Notes: a model not told the origin generated them from the sequence alone. Counted from the stretch's first letter, positions 17,363 through 25,964 are shown. The stretch is 64,000 nucleotides of DNA from an uncultured Eubacteriales bacterium (GCA_934511365.1 CAKSWC010000001.1:202558-266557); one strand, 5' to 3'. Numbers and translations are program-made.

Positions 17363-18131
17363 GAACCTCTGCCTCCTTTTTAATGTGAATCTCCGCCGCA
17401 CTGTTTGACTGGGAGCCGAAAACGGTGTAATTTTCCTTTCCCTCAAGTTTCTTTTCAACAAGGCGCAGAAGTCTTGTTATTGTGAAAGTCAGGATGAAAT
17501 AAAGAACGCAAACAACAAGATAGGTCTGGAAGGTCTCAAAGCTCTGCCTTTTGATAATGCCTGCAAAATAGTAAAGCTCGGTAACTCCGATAACATTAAG
17601 AACGGAGGTGTCCTTGATGTTGATGACAAACTCGTTGCTGACCGAGGGAAGAATGTTGCGCATAACCTGCGGAATGATGACCTTGAACATTGTTTGCGAA
17701 TGGGTCATACCGATACTCATTGCGCCCTCAAACTGGCCTTTGTCGATTGAAATGATTCCGCCGCGGACAATCTCTGCCATGTATGCACCGGTGTTGATTG
17801 AAACGATGAGGATACCTGACGGGATGAGCGGAAGCGTTTTTCCGCCCGTTGCAAAAGCATAGCCCCAATAGATAACCATTGACTGAACCATCATCGGAGT
17901 GCCGCGGAAAATTTCAACATAAACCGCAATGATTGCGTTGAGAATTTTATGAAGCACACGCAAAATCGGGTTCTTGGACATCGGAGCCGTGCGGATAATG
18001 CCGGTCAGAAGGCCGATTGCAAGGCCGGCGACCGTTCCGATAAGCGCAAGGAGCATGGTATTGCCCACGCCCTTTAAAAGCTGCGGGTAATACTTGATAA
18101 CAATATTCAGAACATCTTGTAAAAAACTCAT
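17355..18131 (-). CDS. Polar amino-acid ABC transporter permease (probably lysine)
   Basis: A 258-residue HisMQ-type permease with five or so membrane segments. The N-terminal signature is LKGVGNTMLLALIGTV, followed by EIFRGTPMMVQ, the coupling-helix region EIVRGGIISIDKGQFEGA and GMTHSQTMFKVIIPQVMRNILPS, the EAA-type loop that contacts the ATPase. ATG 18131 was chosen over an upstream TTG at 18185; MSFLQDVL is a normal start for the family. A single permease gene implies a homodimer in the membrane. It lies between the binding protein and the ATPase. Confidence 0.9.
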   Translation of the reverse strand: MSFLQDVLNIVIKYYPQLLKGVGNTMLLALIGTVAGLAIGLLTGIIRTAPMSKNPILRVLHKILNAIIAVYVEIFRGTPMMVQSMVIYWGYAFATGGKTLPLIPSGILIVSINTGAYMAEIVRGGIISIDKGQFEGAMSIGMTHSQTMFKVIIPQVMRNILPSVSNEFVINIKDTSVLNVIGVTELYYFAGIIKRQSFETFQTYLVVCVLYFILTFTITRLLRLVEKKLEGKENYTVFGSQSNSAAEIHIKKEAEVHG

Positions 18132-18212
18132 ATAAATTCCGCCAAACTTTTTTAATTTTAAGGCGGCCTTTGCGCTTTTGCTCAAAAGCCGCCGGAGAAT
18201 TTTTCAAACTGA

Positions 18213-19139
18213 TTATTTCTTGTAAATGACAACAAGGTTTGATTCATAGTAAGGATTGGTGAAGTCAATCTTCTCTCTGCGCTCCGCTGTCGGGCTCATG
18301 CCTGCAACGATTGCATCAACTGCGCCGGAGTTAAGAGCCGGAATGAGTGAATCCCATTCATAGGAATAAACTTCAAGCTTCAGTCCAAGCTTGTTTGCAA
18401 CATACTGAGCAACCTGAACGTCATAGCCGTTTGCAAACTGGCCTTCCTTGCCCTCGCCGCTGATAGCGACCGCGCCGAGTGTCTTTTCATCTGAAGAGGT
18501 TTCCGTCCAGTTATACGGCTCATAGGCGCATTCCATTGCAACCTTGAGCGTTCCGGTCGGGTTCGCCGGAGTTTCACTTTCAAGAGCAAACTTTTCAACC
18601 TTTTCACCGTTCTTGATTGAAATGATCTGCTCCATGAGGGTTTCCTTCTGCTCTGTGGTAATACCTGCAAGAACATCATTGATTTTTGAAAGGAGATCTG
18701 AGCCTTTCTTCAGACCGATTGCAACCGCAACATCGTCTTCCGTAACCTTAAAGCCGGTGTCGTTGTTTTTGAGAGCAACATAGCCAAGGTTGCTGTCGTT
18801 CTTGCAAGCGGAGATTGCCGTCGGCTCTTCTGCAATGTAACCGTCGATTGCGCCGCTCTTTACGGCCGTAAGGAGGTCTGAAAACTCCGGATATGTGTCA
18901 CCCTGAACGCCTTCAATCTGTGAACGGGCGTCAGCGTGGAAGGTTCCGGTCTGAGCGGAAATTTTCATTCCCTTGAGGTCTGCGATTGATTTTGCCGCGG
19001 CAATGCCCGTTGCCGCCGCAGCGGAGCTGTTGTCCGGTGATGATGTTGTTGTGTTGTCATTACCGCCGCAAGCCGTGAGGCAAAGAGCGCAGAGAACAAC
19101 CGCCATAACTACCGCTAAAATTCTTCTGATGTTTTTCAT
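18213..19139 (-). CDS. Amino-acid-binding lipoprotein with reversed (circularly permuted) half order
   Basis: A 308-residue lipoprotein (lipobox LTAC, Cys24) with SBP_bac_3 sequence in the wrong order. Residues 47-176 carry what is normally the C-terminal half: AKSIADLKGMKISAQTGTF, SGAIDGYIAEEPTA, then IGLKKGSDLLSKINDVLAGI. After a linker at 177-194, residues 195-308 carry what is normally the N-terminal half: GTLKVAMECAYEPYNW, NGYDVQVAQYVANKLG, WDSLIPALNSGAVDAIVAG, SPTAERREKIDFTNPYYE, ending VIYKK. In ordinary members PYYES..VVIYKK leads directly into AKSIADLKG, so the cut is exactly at that crossover. All elements of one complete two-lobe protein are present once. Role, inferred from the riboswitch and neighbours: lysine capture for the permease. 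TAGGAGTG precedes ATG 19139; the open frame upstream is riboswitch RNA. Confidence 0.9.
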   Translation of the reverse strand: MKNIRRILAVVMAVVLCALCLTACGGNDNTTTSSPDNSSAAAATGIAAAKSIADLKGMKISAQTGTFHADARSQIEGVQGDTYPEFSDLLTAVKSGAIDGYIAEEPTAISACKNDSNLGYVALKNNDTGFKVTEDDVAVAIGLKKGSDLLSKINDVLAGITTEQKETLMEQIISIKNGEKVEKFALESETPANPTGTLKVAMECAYEPYNWTETSSDEKTLGAVAISGEGKEGQFANGYDVQVAQYVANKLGLKLEVYSYEWDSLIPALNSGAVDAIVAGMSPTAERREKIDFTNPYYESNLVVIYKK

Positions 19140-19182
19140 GATTAACACTCCTAAACATAAAATTCGGGCTTTGCCCGTGAGC

Positions 19183-19229
19183 AAAAATTTAAGCCTGCGC
19201 ACCTTCGGTAATGAGGTATCACAGGCTCT
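19183..19229 (-). terminator. Riboswitch-controlled terminator of the lysine transporter
   Basis: On the minus strand AGCCTGTGATACC pairs imperfectly with GGTGCGCAGGCT and is followed by TTAAATTTTTG. Its place between the L-box and the binding-protein gene marks it as the expression platform that stops transcription when lysine is bound. A second small hairpin CGGGC/GCCCG follows at 19165-19177. Confidence 0.75.
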
Positions 19230-19261
19230 AAGTTCGTTATAGCAATAGCGAAAATATATTC

Positions 19262-19440
19262 CGATGATAGCGCTCCATATAAAAACTATATGACAGTTCT
19301 GCGCTTGTTCAACGCAGACCCAGCAGCCAGCCGGCGGCAACCGGAACGGCAACTTCGGCGGAATCACCTTTCACCCGTAAACGCTTGCCGGCGTATATCA
19401 CGGGGTACTGATCTTTTCCGCATCCTCTATCAGGTGCTGT
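19262..19440 (-). promoter_or_regulatory. Lysine riboswitch (L-box)
   Basis: On the minus strand the leader holds the lysine-aptamer core in order: GATAGAGGATGCGG, AGTA, GTGAAAGG, CGCCGAAG, GGCTG, ACTGTCAT and GGAGCGCTATC; TGATAG and CTATCA close helix P1. This matches the conserved core of lysC-type L-boxes. Lysine binding is expected to favour the downstream terminator and switch the transporter off. Confidence 0.95.
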
Positions 19441-19455
19441 CTTAAATTTGACTTG

Positions 19456-19484
19456 ATTATAACCCCCGGTTCTGATTTTGTCAA
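19456..19484 (-). promoter_or_regulatory. Promoter of the lysine transporter operon
   Basis: A near-perfect sigma-A promoter on the minus strand: TTGACA (19479-19484), 17 bases, TATAAT (19456-19461). Transcription would start about 10 bases before the L-box. Confidence 0.85.
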
Positions 19485-19586
19485 CCTTTCCCGGCAGTTA
19501 TTTTTAAAAACGGCATTTTCATGAAATGATGCATAAAAGCAACGCCTGATGTTGTGCAAATTGACAAAGAGATGTTCCCTTCACGC

Positions 19587-19617
19587 AAAAAAAAGGGAGC
19601 CGCTGCGGCTCCCCTTT
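19587..19617 (-). terminator. Terminator of the metallophosphoesterase gene
   Basis: The stem GGGAGCCGC/CGGCTCCC is followed on the minus strand by eight T residues. Confidence 0.85.
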
Positions 19618-19629
19618 AAAAGTTGTTGT

Positions 19630-20841
19630 TCACCGGTCAAGGCTGACCTTTTCCTTTTCATACTTTGAAACATACTTATCCTGATAGTAGTTTTCAAGCG
19701 AGACGGAAAGCTTTCCGTCCTTTGAAAGGGTTATAACGGTGCATCCGCGCTGAGCGCCTTTCTTGTCAATGCCGACATATGCAAGATAGTCAACGCTCAT
19801 GCCGTATGTAAGTCTGACGCCCTTATATTCAACGGAGGCGTTGTTTTCGTGGTCGTGGCCGCAGAAAATGCCCTTTGTTGAGCCAAGCTCAAGAACGGTT
19901 TCAAAGAAATTGTCCGGATGAATGCCGCAGTATGACTTTTCATCCTTTTCATAAAAGCCGCCGCCGAAACACTTGACGTTTTCGGTGTCCTTGTAGCCGT
20001 TAGCCTTGTATTCCTGCCATGCAATTCCATATTCCTCAAGAGGAATATGGAAGAAGCAAAGCGACGGGAACATCGGATAATCAGGGTCTATTGCCTTGTT
20101 GGCCTTGTCGATTGCAAGGACGTTTTCCTTGTACCAGGCAATCTGATTTTCATGAATGTTGTCATATTTCCACTGGATGCCGAGCAGGTCGCCATCGGTG
20201 TAATCATGGGAATCAAGAACAAAGAACGCGTTTGTAACGATTCCCTTTGAGTTTTTGACCTTGATAACCTGATTGCCGAAGCCGTCAACATCCTCCGGAC
20301 CTTTTTGGAAAAGGCTGTATTTAAGGTCGGGGTTAGCATATTTATCGGCAATCTGTTCGCGGCTGTAGTCGCTGTAAAGCTCGGAGTCATGGTTGCCGAA
20401 GCAGACGGTGTAATAAACGCCGAGTTTTTCAAGAAGGGTGATAACCATATCGGTTGAGATACCGTTGTTGAATGTTCCTGCCTGGAAAGGCACGGGATAG
20501 ACATTGTCTCCGGTGAGAACAACAAGGTCGGGCTTTTCTGCGGTGACCATTGCGGCAACCGCATTGAGGGCTTTCTTGTCCTTTTTAAGGGACATTATGC
20601 CGCCGCCGATGTGAACATCGGTGAATTGAAGAACCTTGAGGTCTCTGTCGGTATAGAACGTCCAGTTTCCGTCGGTGTCCTTTTGGGGAACAAGCTGGTC
20701 CTCATATACGACTTGGTCGAACGAGGAGGCAACCTCAAAGTTGCTTTTGTTGATGAGTGTTGTCAATGAGGTCATGCTCATTGAGATTGATGTGATGATA
20801 CCAAGCACGAAGCTGATAATCTTCATCAGGAAATCAGGCAT
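19630..20841 (-). CDS. Calcineurin-like metallophosphoesterase, membrane-associated
   Basis: A 403-residue phosphoesterase. All metal-binding motifs are present in order: QFTDVHIGG (D-x-H), VVLTGDNVYP (GDN), VCFGNHDSE (GNHD), FFHIPLEE and CGHDHEN (GHDH). The domain layout resembles Dcr2/PhoD-like calcineurin phosphatases. A hydrophobic N-terminus (residues 6-28, IISFVLGIITSISMSMTSL) is either a membrane anchor or an uncleaved signal peptide, so it acts outside the membrane. Substrate unknown. It is transcribed alone. Confidence 0.88.
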   Translation of the reverse strand: MPDFLMKIISFVLGIITSISMSMTSLTTLINKSNFEVASSFDQVVYEDQLVPQKDTDGNWTFYTDRDLKVLQFTDVHIGGGIMSLKKDKKALNAVAAMVTAEKPDLVVLTGDNVYPVPFQAGTFNNGISTDMVITLLEKLGVYYTVCFGNHDSELYSDYSREQIADKYANPDLKYSLFQKGPEDVDGFGNQVIKVKNSKGIVTNAFFVLDSHDYTDGDLLGIQWKYDNIHENQIAWYKENVLAIDKANKAIDPDYPMFPSLCFFHIPLEEYGIAWQEYKANGYKDTENVKCFGGGFYEKDEKSYCGIHPDNFFETVLELGSTKGIFCGHDHENNASVEYKGVRLTYGMSVDYLAYVGIDKKGAQRGCTVITLSKDGKLSVSLENYYQDKYVSKYEKEKVSLDR

Positions 20842-20902
20842 AGTGATTTTCTCCTTTGCATAAAATTTTTAAAACGGAAAAGTTCCGTTTCTATTCATGG
20901 CA

Positions 20903-20931
20903 ATTATACAATCTTTTTCCTGTTTTTTCAA
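20903..20931 (-). promoter_or_regulatory. Promoter of the metallophosphoesterase gene
   Basis: On the minus strand TTGAAA (20926-20931) and TATAAT (20903-20908) are 17 bases apart with TG before the -10 box. A small AACGGAA/TTCCGTT hairpin lies in the leader. Confidence 0.65.
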
Positions 20932-21085
20932 GCGGTATGCAAGAATATAAATTTTTCTTAACTTATCGAATGTTCAAAGCCAAAATCCATTGAATGCAGC
21001 TCCAAAAAGGCGGCAATTTTCAGCGTAATTGGTCAACTGTCATAAAAACAGAAAAAAATTATGTAAAAGATGTGCAATTTGGTTG

Positions 21086-21114
21086 TTGTCTTTTTTGAAA
21101 AAGCGTGTTATAAT
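21086..21114 (+). promoter_or_regulatory. Promoter of ftsZ
   Basis: TTGTCT and TATAAT are 17 bases apart. The mRNA leader is about 85 bases to the ftsZ start. Confidence 0.7.
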
Positions 21115-21204
21115 ATCTTGAATTACCGTGAAAGCGGTATTTGCCATTTTGTATCAGAAATTTTTGGCTCCTTTTACCGTAAATATAAGACAGGAGGAAG
21201 TATA

Positions 21205-22593
21205 ATGGGCTTTGTTATGGACAATGAAAACATAGCTTATAACCAGATTAAAGTTGTAGGTGTCGGCGGCGGCGGCGGAAACGCGGTCAACAGCATGGTT
21301 GACGCGGGCGTTTTCGGCGTTGAATTCCTCACCATCAACACCGACAGACAAATTCTTGAAGATTCAAAGGCTACCCATAAAATCCAGATCGGTGAAAAAG
21401 TTACCGGCTGCATGGGTGCCGGCGGTGATCCCGCAGTTGGCAAAAAGGCCGCAGAGGAAAGCCGCGACGTTATTGCAGACGCTCTGCGCTCAACCGACAT
21501 GGTTTTCATCACCGCAGGTATGGGCGGCGGAACCGGAACCGGCGCGGCTCCCGTTGTTGCCGAGGTTGCAAGGGAGCTTGGCGCTCTCACCGTCGGCATT
21601 GTTACAAAGCCGTTCAAATTTGAAGGCAGAAGGCGTATGCAGCAGGCCGAGGACGGCATCCGCGAGCTTCAAAAGCACGTTGACAGCCTTATTGTTATTC
21701 CGAACGAAAGACTTAAGCTCCTCGGTGACAAATCCCTCAGCATGAAGGACGCCTTCGGAAAGGCCAATGAGGTTCTCTGGCAGGGCGTTAAGAGCATTTC
21801 GGACACCATTAAGGTTCCCGGCTATATCAACCTTGACTTTGCGGACATCAAGAGCGTTATGAAGGACGCCGGCCGTGCGCACATGGGTATCGGCCGCGGA
21901 AGAGGCGCAAACTGCGCCGTTGAAGCCACCAAGGAAGCAATCACAAGTCCGCTGCTTGAAACCGCCATTGACGGCGCAAGCGGTGTTATCATCAACGTCA
22001 CCTGCTCTTCCGATATGTCTCTTGACATGATTGAACAGGCCGGCGATCTTATCACACAGGCAACACATCCGGACGCAAACATCATCTTCGGTTCCGTCTT
22101 TGACGAGGAAATGGGCGATGAAATGCTCATCACGGTCATTGCAACCGGTTTTGGTACTCTTGACGAAAACGATGCGGACAAAATGATTAAGCCCGCAGCT
22201 TCCGCAGCGGCTCCGGCCTCCCAGCCGTCAAACTCAAGAGGCGGCTTCATCAGCCAGTCCACCAAGCCGAAAACTCAGGGAACTTCAATCTTCACCTCGA
22301 TGGACACAGATGCATCGGCGGACTTCAAGGCGACTGAGTTCGGCAAGAGCTTCTTTGATGCATTTGAAAACGCAAAGAACGGCGCAAAGCCGCAGGAGCA
22401 GGCCGCTCAGCCGATTACCGACATCAGCTCCTTCTCCTCTCAGGCGTCGAAGGACAATGCAGACGTTCATTCGTTTGACGTTATTGAAACCCCGAAGAAA
22501 AAGTCCGGCTCAATCTTTGACGACCCGGATGATGACGAGAGCGATGTTCTCCCCATCTTCAAGGGCAGAAACATTTTTTCAAACAACAACTGA
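21205..22593 (+). CDS. ftsZ: Cell division GTPase FtsZ
   Basis: A 462-residue tubulin homologue that forms the cytokinetic ring. The GTP-binding motif GGGTGTG is at residues 107-113, the N-terminal loop GVGGGGGNAVN at 19-29, and the T7 synergy loop in NLDFADIKSVM. The GTPase body ends near residue 325. A disordered linker of about 120 residues follows, and the last part, SDVLPIFKGRNIF, is a variant of the C-terminal peptide that binds partner proteins. ATG 21205 lies 7 bases after AGGAGG; codons upstream are leader. It stands alone, not next to ftsA, ftsQ or mur genes as in many Firmicutes. Confidence 0.97.
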   Translation: MGFVMDNENIAYNQIKVVGVGGGGGNAVNSMVDAGVFGVEFLTINTDRQILEDSKATHKIQIGEKVTGCMGAGGDPAVGKKAAEESRDVIADALRSTDMVFITAGMGGGTGTGAAPVVAEVARELGALTVGIVTKPFKFEGRRRMQQAEDGIRELQKHVDSLIVIPNERLKLLGDKSLSMKDAFGKANEVLWQGVKSISDTIKVPGYINLDFADIKSVMKDAGRAHMGIGRGRGANCAVEATKEAITSPLLETAIDGASGVIINVTCSSDMSLDMIEQAGDLITQATHPDANIIFGSVFDEEMGDEMLITVIATGFGTLDENDADKMIKPAASAAAPASQPSNSRGGFISQSTKPKTQGTSIFTSMDTDASADFKATEFGKSFFDAFENAKNGAKPQEQAAQPITDISSFSSQASKDNADVHSFDVIETPKKKSGSIFDDPDDDESDVLPIFKGRNIFSNNN

Positions 22594-22612
22594 TTAACTT
22601 TAAGTTAAAATC

Positions 22613-22650
22613 CACCGCCTGTTCAAACGAACAGGCGGTGTTCTTTTTTT
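22613..22650 (+). terminator. Terminator of ftsZ
   Basis: A perfect 12-bp stem with arms CACCGCCTGTTC and GAACAGGCGGTG, an AAAC loop and seven T residues. Confidence 0.92.
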
Positions 22651-22676
22651 GTCCCGTTGTCCATTCAAAAAGGCAC

Positions 22677-22717
22677 AAAAAAAAGCAGCGTGCTGCCTTT
22701 TTTGCGGCAACACGCTG
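22677..22717 (-). terminator. Terminator of the parvulin foldase gene
   Basis: Arms CAGCGTGTTGCC and GGCAGCACGCTG pair on the minus strand and are followed by eight T residues. Confidence 0.88.
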
Positions 22718-22730
22718 TGTTTCTTAAATT

Positions 22731-24572
22731 TTAATAACTGAGCTGAGAGGACTGGTTCCTTGCGGACTGCTTTGCAAGCTTGTCAAGGAAGGTTACAACG
22801 GCGCCGACTGCCTTGTCGTTAACATTTGCAATCTTAACATTGTCACCCTCAACAACCTCATTCTGATAGGTTGAAAGATCTGTCTGAGCAAGTGCGGCTC
22901 TGACGTTATCCTCCCATGTGGTTGTGCTTGTCTTTACAAAATACATGATATGATAGCCGTAAGTGGTTTCAACAATACCGACATCTCCGGCCTTTCTGCC
23001 CTTGGCGAGCGACCATGACTCAAACTGCGGAACCATCTTGCCCTTTTCGGTGTTTTCATAGATAAGAGCGTTCAGATTTCCGTCATCGTCTCTTGTGTCC
23101 TCGGAATACTTCTTTTCAAGCTCTTCAAATGAGGACTCTGTTTTGTCTCCGTTGAGATATTCTTCAAGGATATCCTGGGCTTTCTTATAGGTAGCCTTAT
23201 CCGTTGCGGTTTCTGCATTGACATCGAGATAGATGCCTACATCCTTATATTTTGAGGTATCAAGAGTTTCAACCTTAACGTCCTCGGCTTCTTTTGCCTG
23301 TTCGGTTGTTGTTTCGGCCTGGGTTGTGTCTGAGGCTGAAGTTGTGTCTGTTGTTGTTTCGTCCTTGGACTCGGTCTTTTCCTGGGTCGGAAACTTAACA
23401 AGAATGTGTCTAACGTCATAGGTCACGTTATCGGCAGCCTTATGGAGCGGAGAAACCATCATATAAACGGTGTAATCCTCAGTACCTTTGAGAACATAGG
23501 TGCTGCCCTTTTCGGTCTTTGCGTCAAAAGCCCACTTGAGGAAGTCGGAATCGGACGCTGACTGAGAGAGGGTTGCATATGCAACTTCTTCGTTCAAAGT
23601 TTTGCTGTCATCGGTGGCATAAAGTTTGTAATCCTTGTTTTTGAGTGCCTTTTCTTCCTCGGCAGCAAGAGACTTGAAGCTCTTTTCGTCCGTAACGGCC
23701 TTTGCAAAAGCGTCGGCTTTTTTCTTTGCGGCGGCAAGGGTGGTGTCATTGACGGCCTCGCTTGAGCCGTCCTCACTCTTAACCTTTTCAGCCGCAAACT
23801 TATAAGCTCTGTAGCTTATTGTTGAGTAGTCATTGGTGTTCTTTTTATATTCCTTTTCAACCTGCTTGTCGGTATAGGAAGCCTTAAGCTCATCTGTTTT
23901 TGCGGTTTCAACCTTCTGGGCGAGGGTCTGCTCGGTGAGAATTGTTCTGAGGAGCTTTTCGTTGATACCCTTTCCGTATGCAGCGCGCAGATATGCGTTG
24001 AGCGACATATTGCTGCCCTTTGCGGTGCTCTTGAGGTCGGAAATATTTTCTTCAATCTTTTTAAGATCGGAATCATCAAGGGTGATCTTCTTTTCGTCCG
24101 CAATTTTGACGAACGCCTTGATATATTTCAAATTGTTTTCGGCGTAATAGGTGAAAAAGTCGGCCCAAGTTGGGGTCTTGTCCTGCGGAAAATCGGGGAT
24201 TGCGCCCATAGCGCCGCTATAGGTCTGGCTTGAGGGAGTTTTCGTTGTGTCATAGCTAACATAGGAGGCGTAATAGTTTGCAACCATCTGATAGCCTGAG
24301 CTGTAGTAATAGGCAAACTCGGGCTGGCTTACACTGACATCACCGACCGTTAAAGCGGTGCGGTTCTTTTCAACAAGACCGGTATAGCTGACCGCAAAAG
24401 CAGTGACACCGGCAATGATTGCAACAACAAGAAGGACGGCAATGATCCTTCCGGCAACCTTTCCGGCCTGAGGGTTATAGGTTTTTTTGTTGTTCTTTTT
24501 CGCCGCTTTAGCAAGGCGCGCTTTACGCTCCTGGCGATAAATTTCGGCAGCAGACTTTTCTTCTTTAGCCAT
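22731..24572 (-). CDS. Membrane-anchored SurA/PrsA-like parvulin foldase
   Basis: A 613-residue protein with a basic cytoplasmic N-terminus, one membrane helix at about residues 39-62 (RIIAVLLVVAIIAGVTAFAV) and a large outer part. Residues 75-270 resemble the chaperone region of SurA/PrsA. The parvulin domain begins at TYDVRHILVKFPT and ends with GIVETTYGYHIMYFV; between its first strand and the rest is an insert of about 55 residues rich in Thr, Glu and Ser. It is expected to help fold exported proteins at the membrane surface. It is anchored by a helix rather than as a lipoprotein like PrsA. Active-site His residues are seen in RHILV and YGYHIM. Confidence 0.86.
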   Translation of the reverse strand: MAKEEKSAAEIYRQERKARLAKAAKKNNKKTYNPQAGKVAGRIIAVLLVVAIIAGVTAFAVSYTGLVEKNRTALTVGDVSVSQPEFAYYYSSGYQMVANYYASYVSYDTTKTPSSQTYSGAMGAIPDFPQDKTPTWADFFTYYAENNLKYIKAFVKIADEKKITLDDSDLKKIEENISDLKSTAKGSNMSLNAYLRAAYGKGINEKLLRTILTEQTLAQKVETAKTDELKASYTDKQVEKEYKKNTNDYSTISYRAYKFAAEKVKSEDGSSEAVNDTTLAAAKKKADAFAKAVTDEKSFKSLAAEEEKALKNKDYKLYATDDSKTLNEEVAYATLSQSASDSDFLKWAFDAKTEKGSTYVLKGTEDYTVYMMVSPLHKAADNVTYDVRHILVKFPTQEKTESKDETTTDTTSASDTTQAETTTEQAKEAEDVKVETLDTSKYKDVGIYLDVNAETATDKATYKKAQDILEEYLNGDKTESSFEELEKKYSEDTRDDDGNLNALIYENTEKGKMVPQFESWSLAKGRKAGDVGIVETTYGYHIMYFVKTSTTTWEDNVRAALAQTDLSTYQNEVVEGDNVKIANVNDKAVGAVVTFLDKLAKQSARNQSSQLSY

Positions 24573-24635
24573 CGTGCTTTCATCCTTTTCAAATTGATTT
24601 CTTTTGCGCAGCCGAGAGGCCGCAATAACTTTTTT

Positions 24636-24664
24636 ATTTTATACCATCCGGCACAAAATTGCAA
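24636..24664 (-). promoter_or_regulatory. Promoter of the parvulin gene
   Basis: On the minus strand TTGCAA (24659-24664) and TAAAAT (24636-24641) are 17 bases apart. Confidence 0.6.
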
Positions 24665-24687
24665 GTATTTTCACAAAAAGTACAAAC

Positions 24688-24718
24688 AAAAACATATGCT
24701 TGCAGTAATTTAGCATAT
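24688..24718 (-). terminator. Terminator of the alpha/beta hydrolase gene
   Basis: ATATGCT pairs with AGCATAT on the minus strand and is followed by GTTTTTG. Confidence 0.6.
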
Positions 24719-24734
24719 TCTGCTTAAATGAAGA

Positions 24735-25676
24735 TTAAAACTCGCCGTCAAACGGAACGGATTTAAGAAGCCATGAAAGAACATCGTTAAAAACCTTTTC
24801 GCGGTCATCTTCGTTAAGTATCTCGTGCCTGTCGCCGGGATAAAGAATAACCTCCGGTTCATGGCCGGCACTTTCAAGGTTATCACAGCAGGCAATAACT
24901 CCCCTTCCGTTCATTCCAACAGGATCTTTTGCGCCGGAGATGAGGAGAATCGGAAGGCCGAGCGGCAGACTTTCCGCCCACTTTGTTGCGCAAGCGGAGT
25001 TTGCAAGCGAAACAATGTCTCGAACTCCGCCGAGCTTCAGCGGATTTCCGCAAAGCGGATCGGCAATGTAATTTTCAACATTTTCGCGGTTGCGGCTGAG
25101 CCAGTCGGAATCCGTCCGCTTGTCCCTTATCGTGAGCGAGCCGAGCTTATCGAGAAGATTACCCGGAACAGCCGCCCTTGTTCCAAGCTTTTTGCAAAGG
25201 AATTTAAGCGGTTCTTCAAGAACAACCGCCGCCGAGGGCAGCTCCCCTGTTCCGCAAAGAATCAGCGCGGCAAGCTCATTGCCGAACTGCGCGGCGTACA
25301 CCCTTGCGCAGAACGAGCCCATGCTGTGACCAAAAAGAACAAGCGGAAGCTCAGGGTACCTCTTTTTCATTATAACTGAAAGAATGTGCATATCGTCAAC
25401 AAGGCGGATATCTCCATCCTCTTCCGAAAAAAAGCCGAGATCCCCAATCGTTCTTGCCGAAAGTCCGTGGCCAAGGTGATCATTTCCGCAGACGACAAAA
25501 CCGTTTGAGGCCATGAAGCGCGCAAACTCATCATAGCGGCCGATATATTCCGAAACGCCGTGGGCAATTTGAAAAATTCCTTTCGGCTGGGTTTCATCGT
25601 CCTGCCAGATGCAGCAATGAATGTTGTCCGTTCCGGTTGACGAAACAAAATATGCGTCCTTTTTAATAACTGACAT
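24735..25676 (-). CDS. Alpha/beta hydrolase, monoacylglycerol-lipase-like (serine aminopeptidase S33 fold)
   Basis: A 313-residue hydrolase. It shows FQIAHGVSEYIGRYDEFA and NDHLGHG early (the lipase-type oxyanion region), the nucleophile elbow LFGHSMGSF (serine in GHSMG), the Asp in LISGAKDPVG and the His in PGDRHEILNE. The order and spacing match Hydrolase_4 monoacylglycerol lipases, so a lipid ester substrate is likely but not shown. No signal peptide, so it is cytoplasmic. CGGAGG precedes the ATG. Transcribed alone. Confidence 0.88.
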   Translation of the reverse strand: MSVIKKDAYFVSSTGTDNIHCCIWQDDETQPKGIFQIAHGVSEYIGRYDEFARFMASNGFVVCGNDHLGHGLSARTIGDLGFFSEEDGDIRLVDDMHILSVIMKKRYPELPLVLFGHSMGSFCARVYAAQFGNELAALILCGTGELPSAAVVLEEPLKFLCKKLGTRAAVPGNLLDKLGSLTIRDKRTDSDWLSRNRENVENYIADPLCGNPLKLGGVRDIVSLANSACATKWAESLPLGLPILLISGAKDPVGMNGRGVIACCDNLESAGHEPEVILYPGDRHEILNEDDREKVFNDVLSWLLKSVPFDGEF

Positions 25677-25716
25677 ATGTATCCTCCGTTTCCTTTTTCA
25701 AAGCTTTGTTATCACG

Positions 25717-25745
25717 ATTATATTATAACTCTCAGCTTTAATCAA
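25717..25745 (-). promoter_or_regulatory. Promoter of the alpha/beta hydrolase gene
   Basis: On the minus strand TTGATT (25740-25745) and TATAAT (25717-25722) are 17 bases apart. A second TATAAT overlaps it. Confidence 0.6.
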
Positions 25746-25794
25746 CAGTTTAAATTATTTTTTATGAACCGACTTATAAATTACCAAAAAACAC

Positions 25795-25823
25795 TTGACA
25801 ACGGCGCAAAATTATGATAATAT
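25795..25823 (+). promoter_or_regulatory. Promoter of the tRNA-Ser pair
   Basis: TTGACA and TAATAT are 17 bases apart and end 15 bases before the first tRNA. Confidence 0.75.
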
Positions 25824-25838
25824 TTCAAGGCACCAAAC

Positions 25839-25928
25839 GGAGAGATACCGAAGCGGTCATAACGGAACGGTCTTGAAAACCGTCGTACGTCCTGCGTACC
25901 GTGGGTTCGAATCCCACTCTCTCCGCCA
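25839..25928 (+). tRNA. tRNA-Ser (anticodon TGA)
   Basis: The acceptor arms GGAGAGA and TCTCTCC, the T arm GTGGGTTCGAATCCCAC and an encoded CCA end are present. The anticodon loop reads CTTGAAA with anticodon TGA. A long variable arm (GTACG/CGTAC) is typical of serine tRNAs. Confidence 0.96.
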
Positions 25929-25964
25929 TTTTTTATTTTAACAGTTGTTTTTAACGACACCTAC

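Noticed and set aside
19140..19367. N-terminal extension of the binding lipoprotein (open frame to 19367)
   Set aside because: These codons are the L-box and its terminator; the true start ATG 19139 has TAGGAGTG and leads into a lipoprotein signal.
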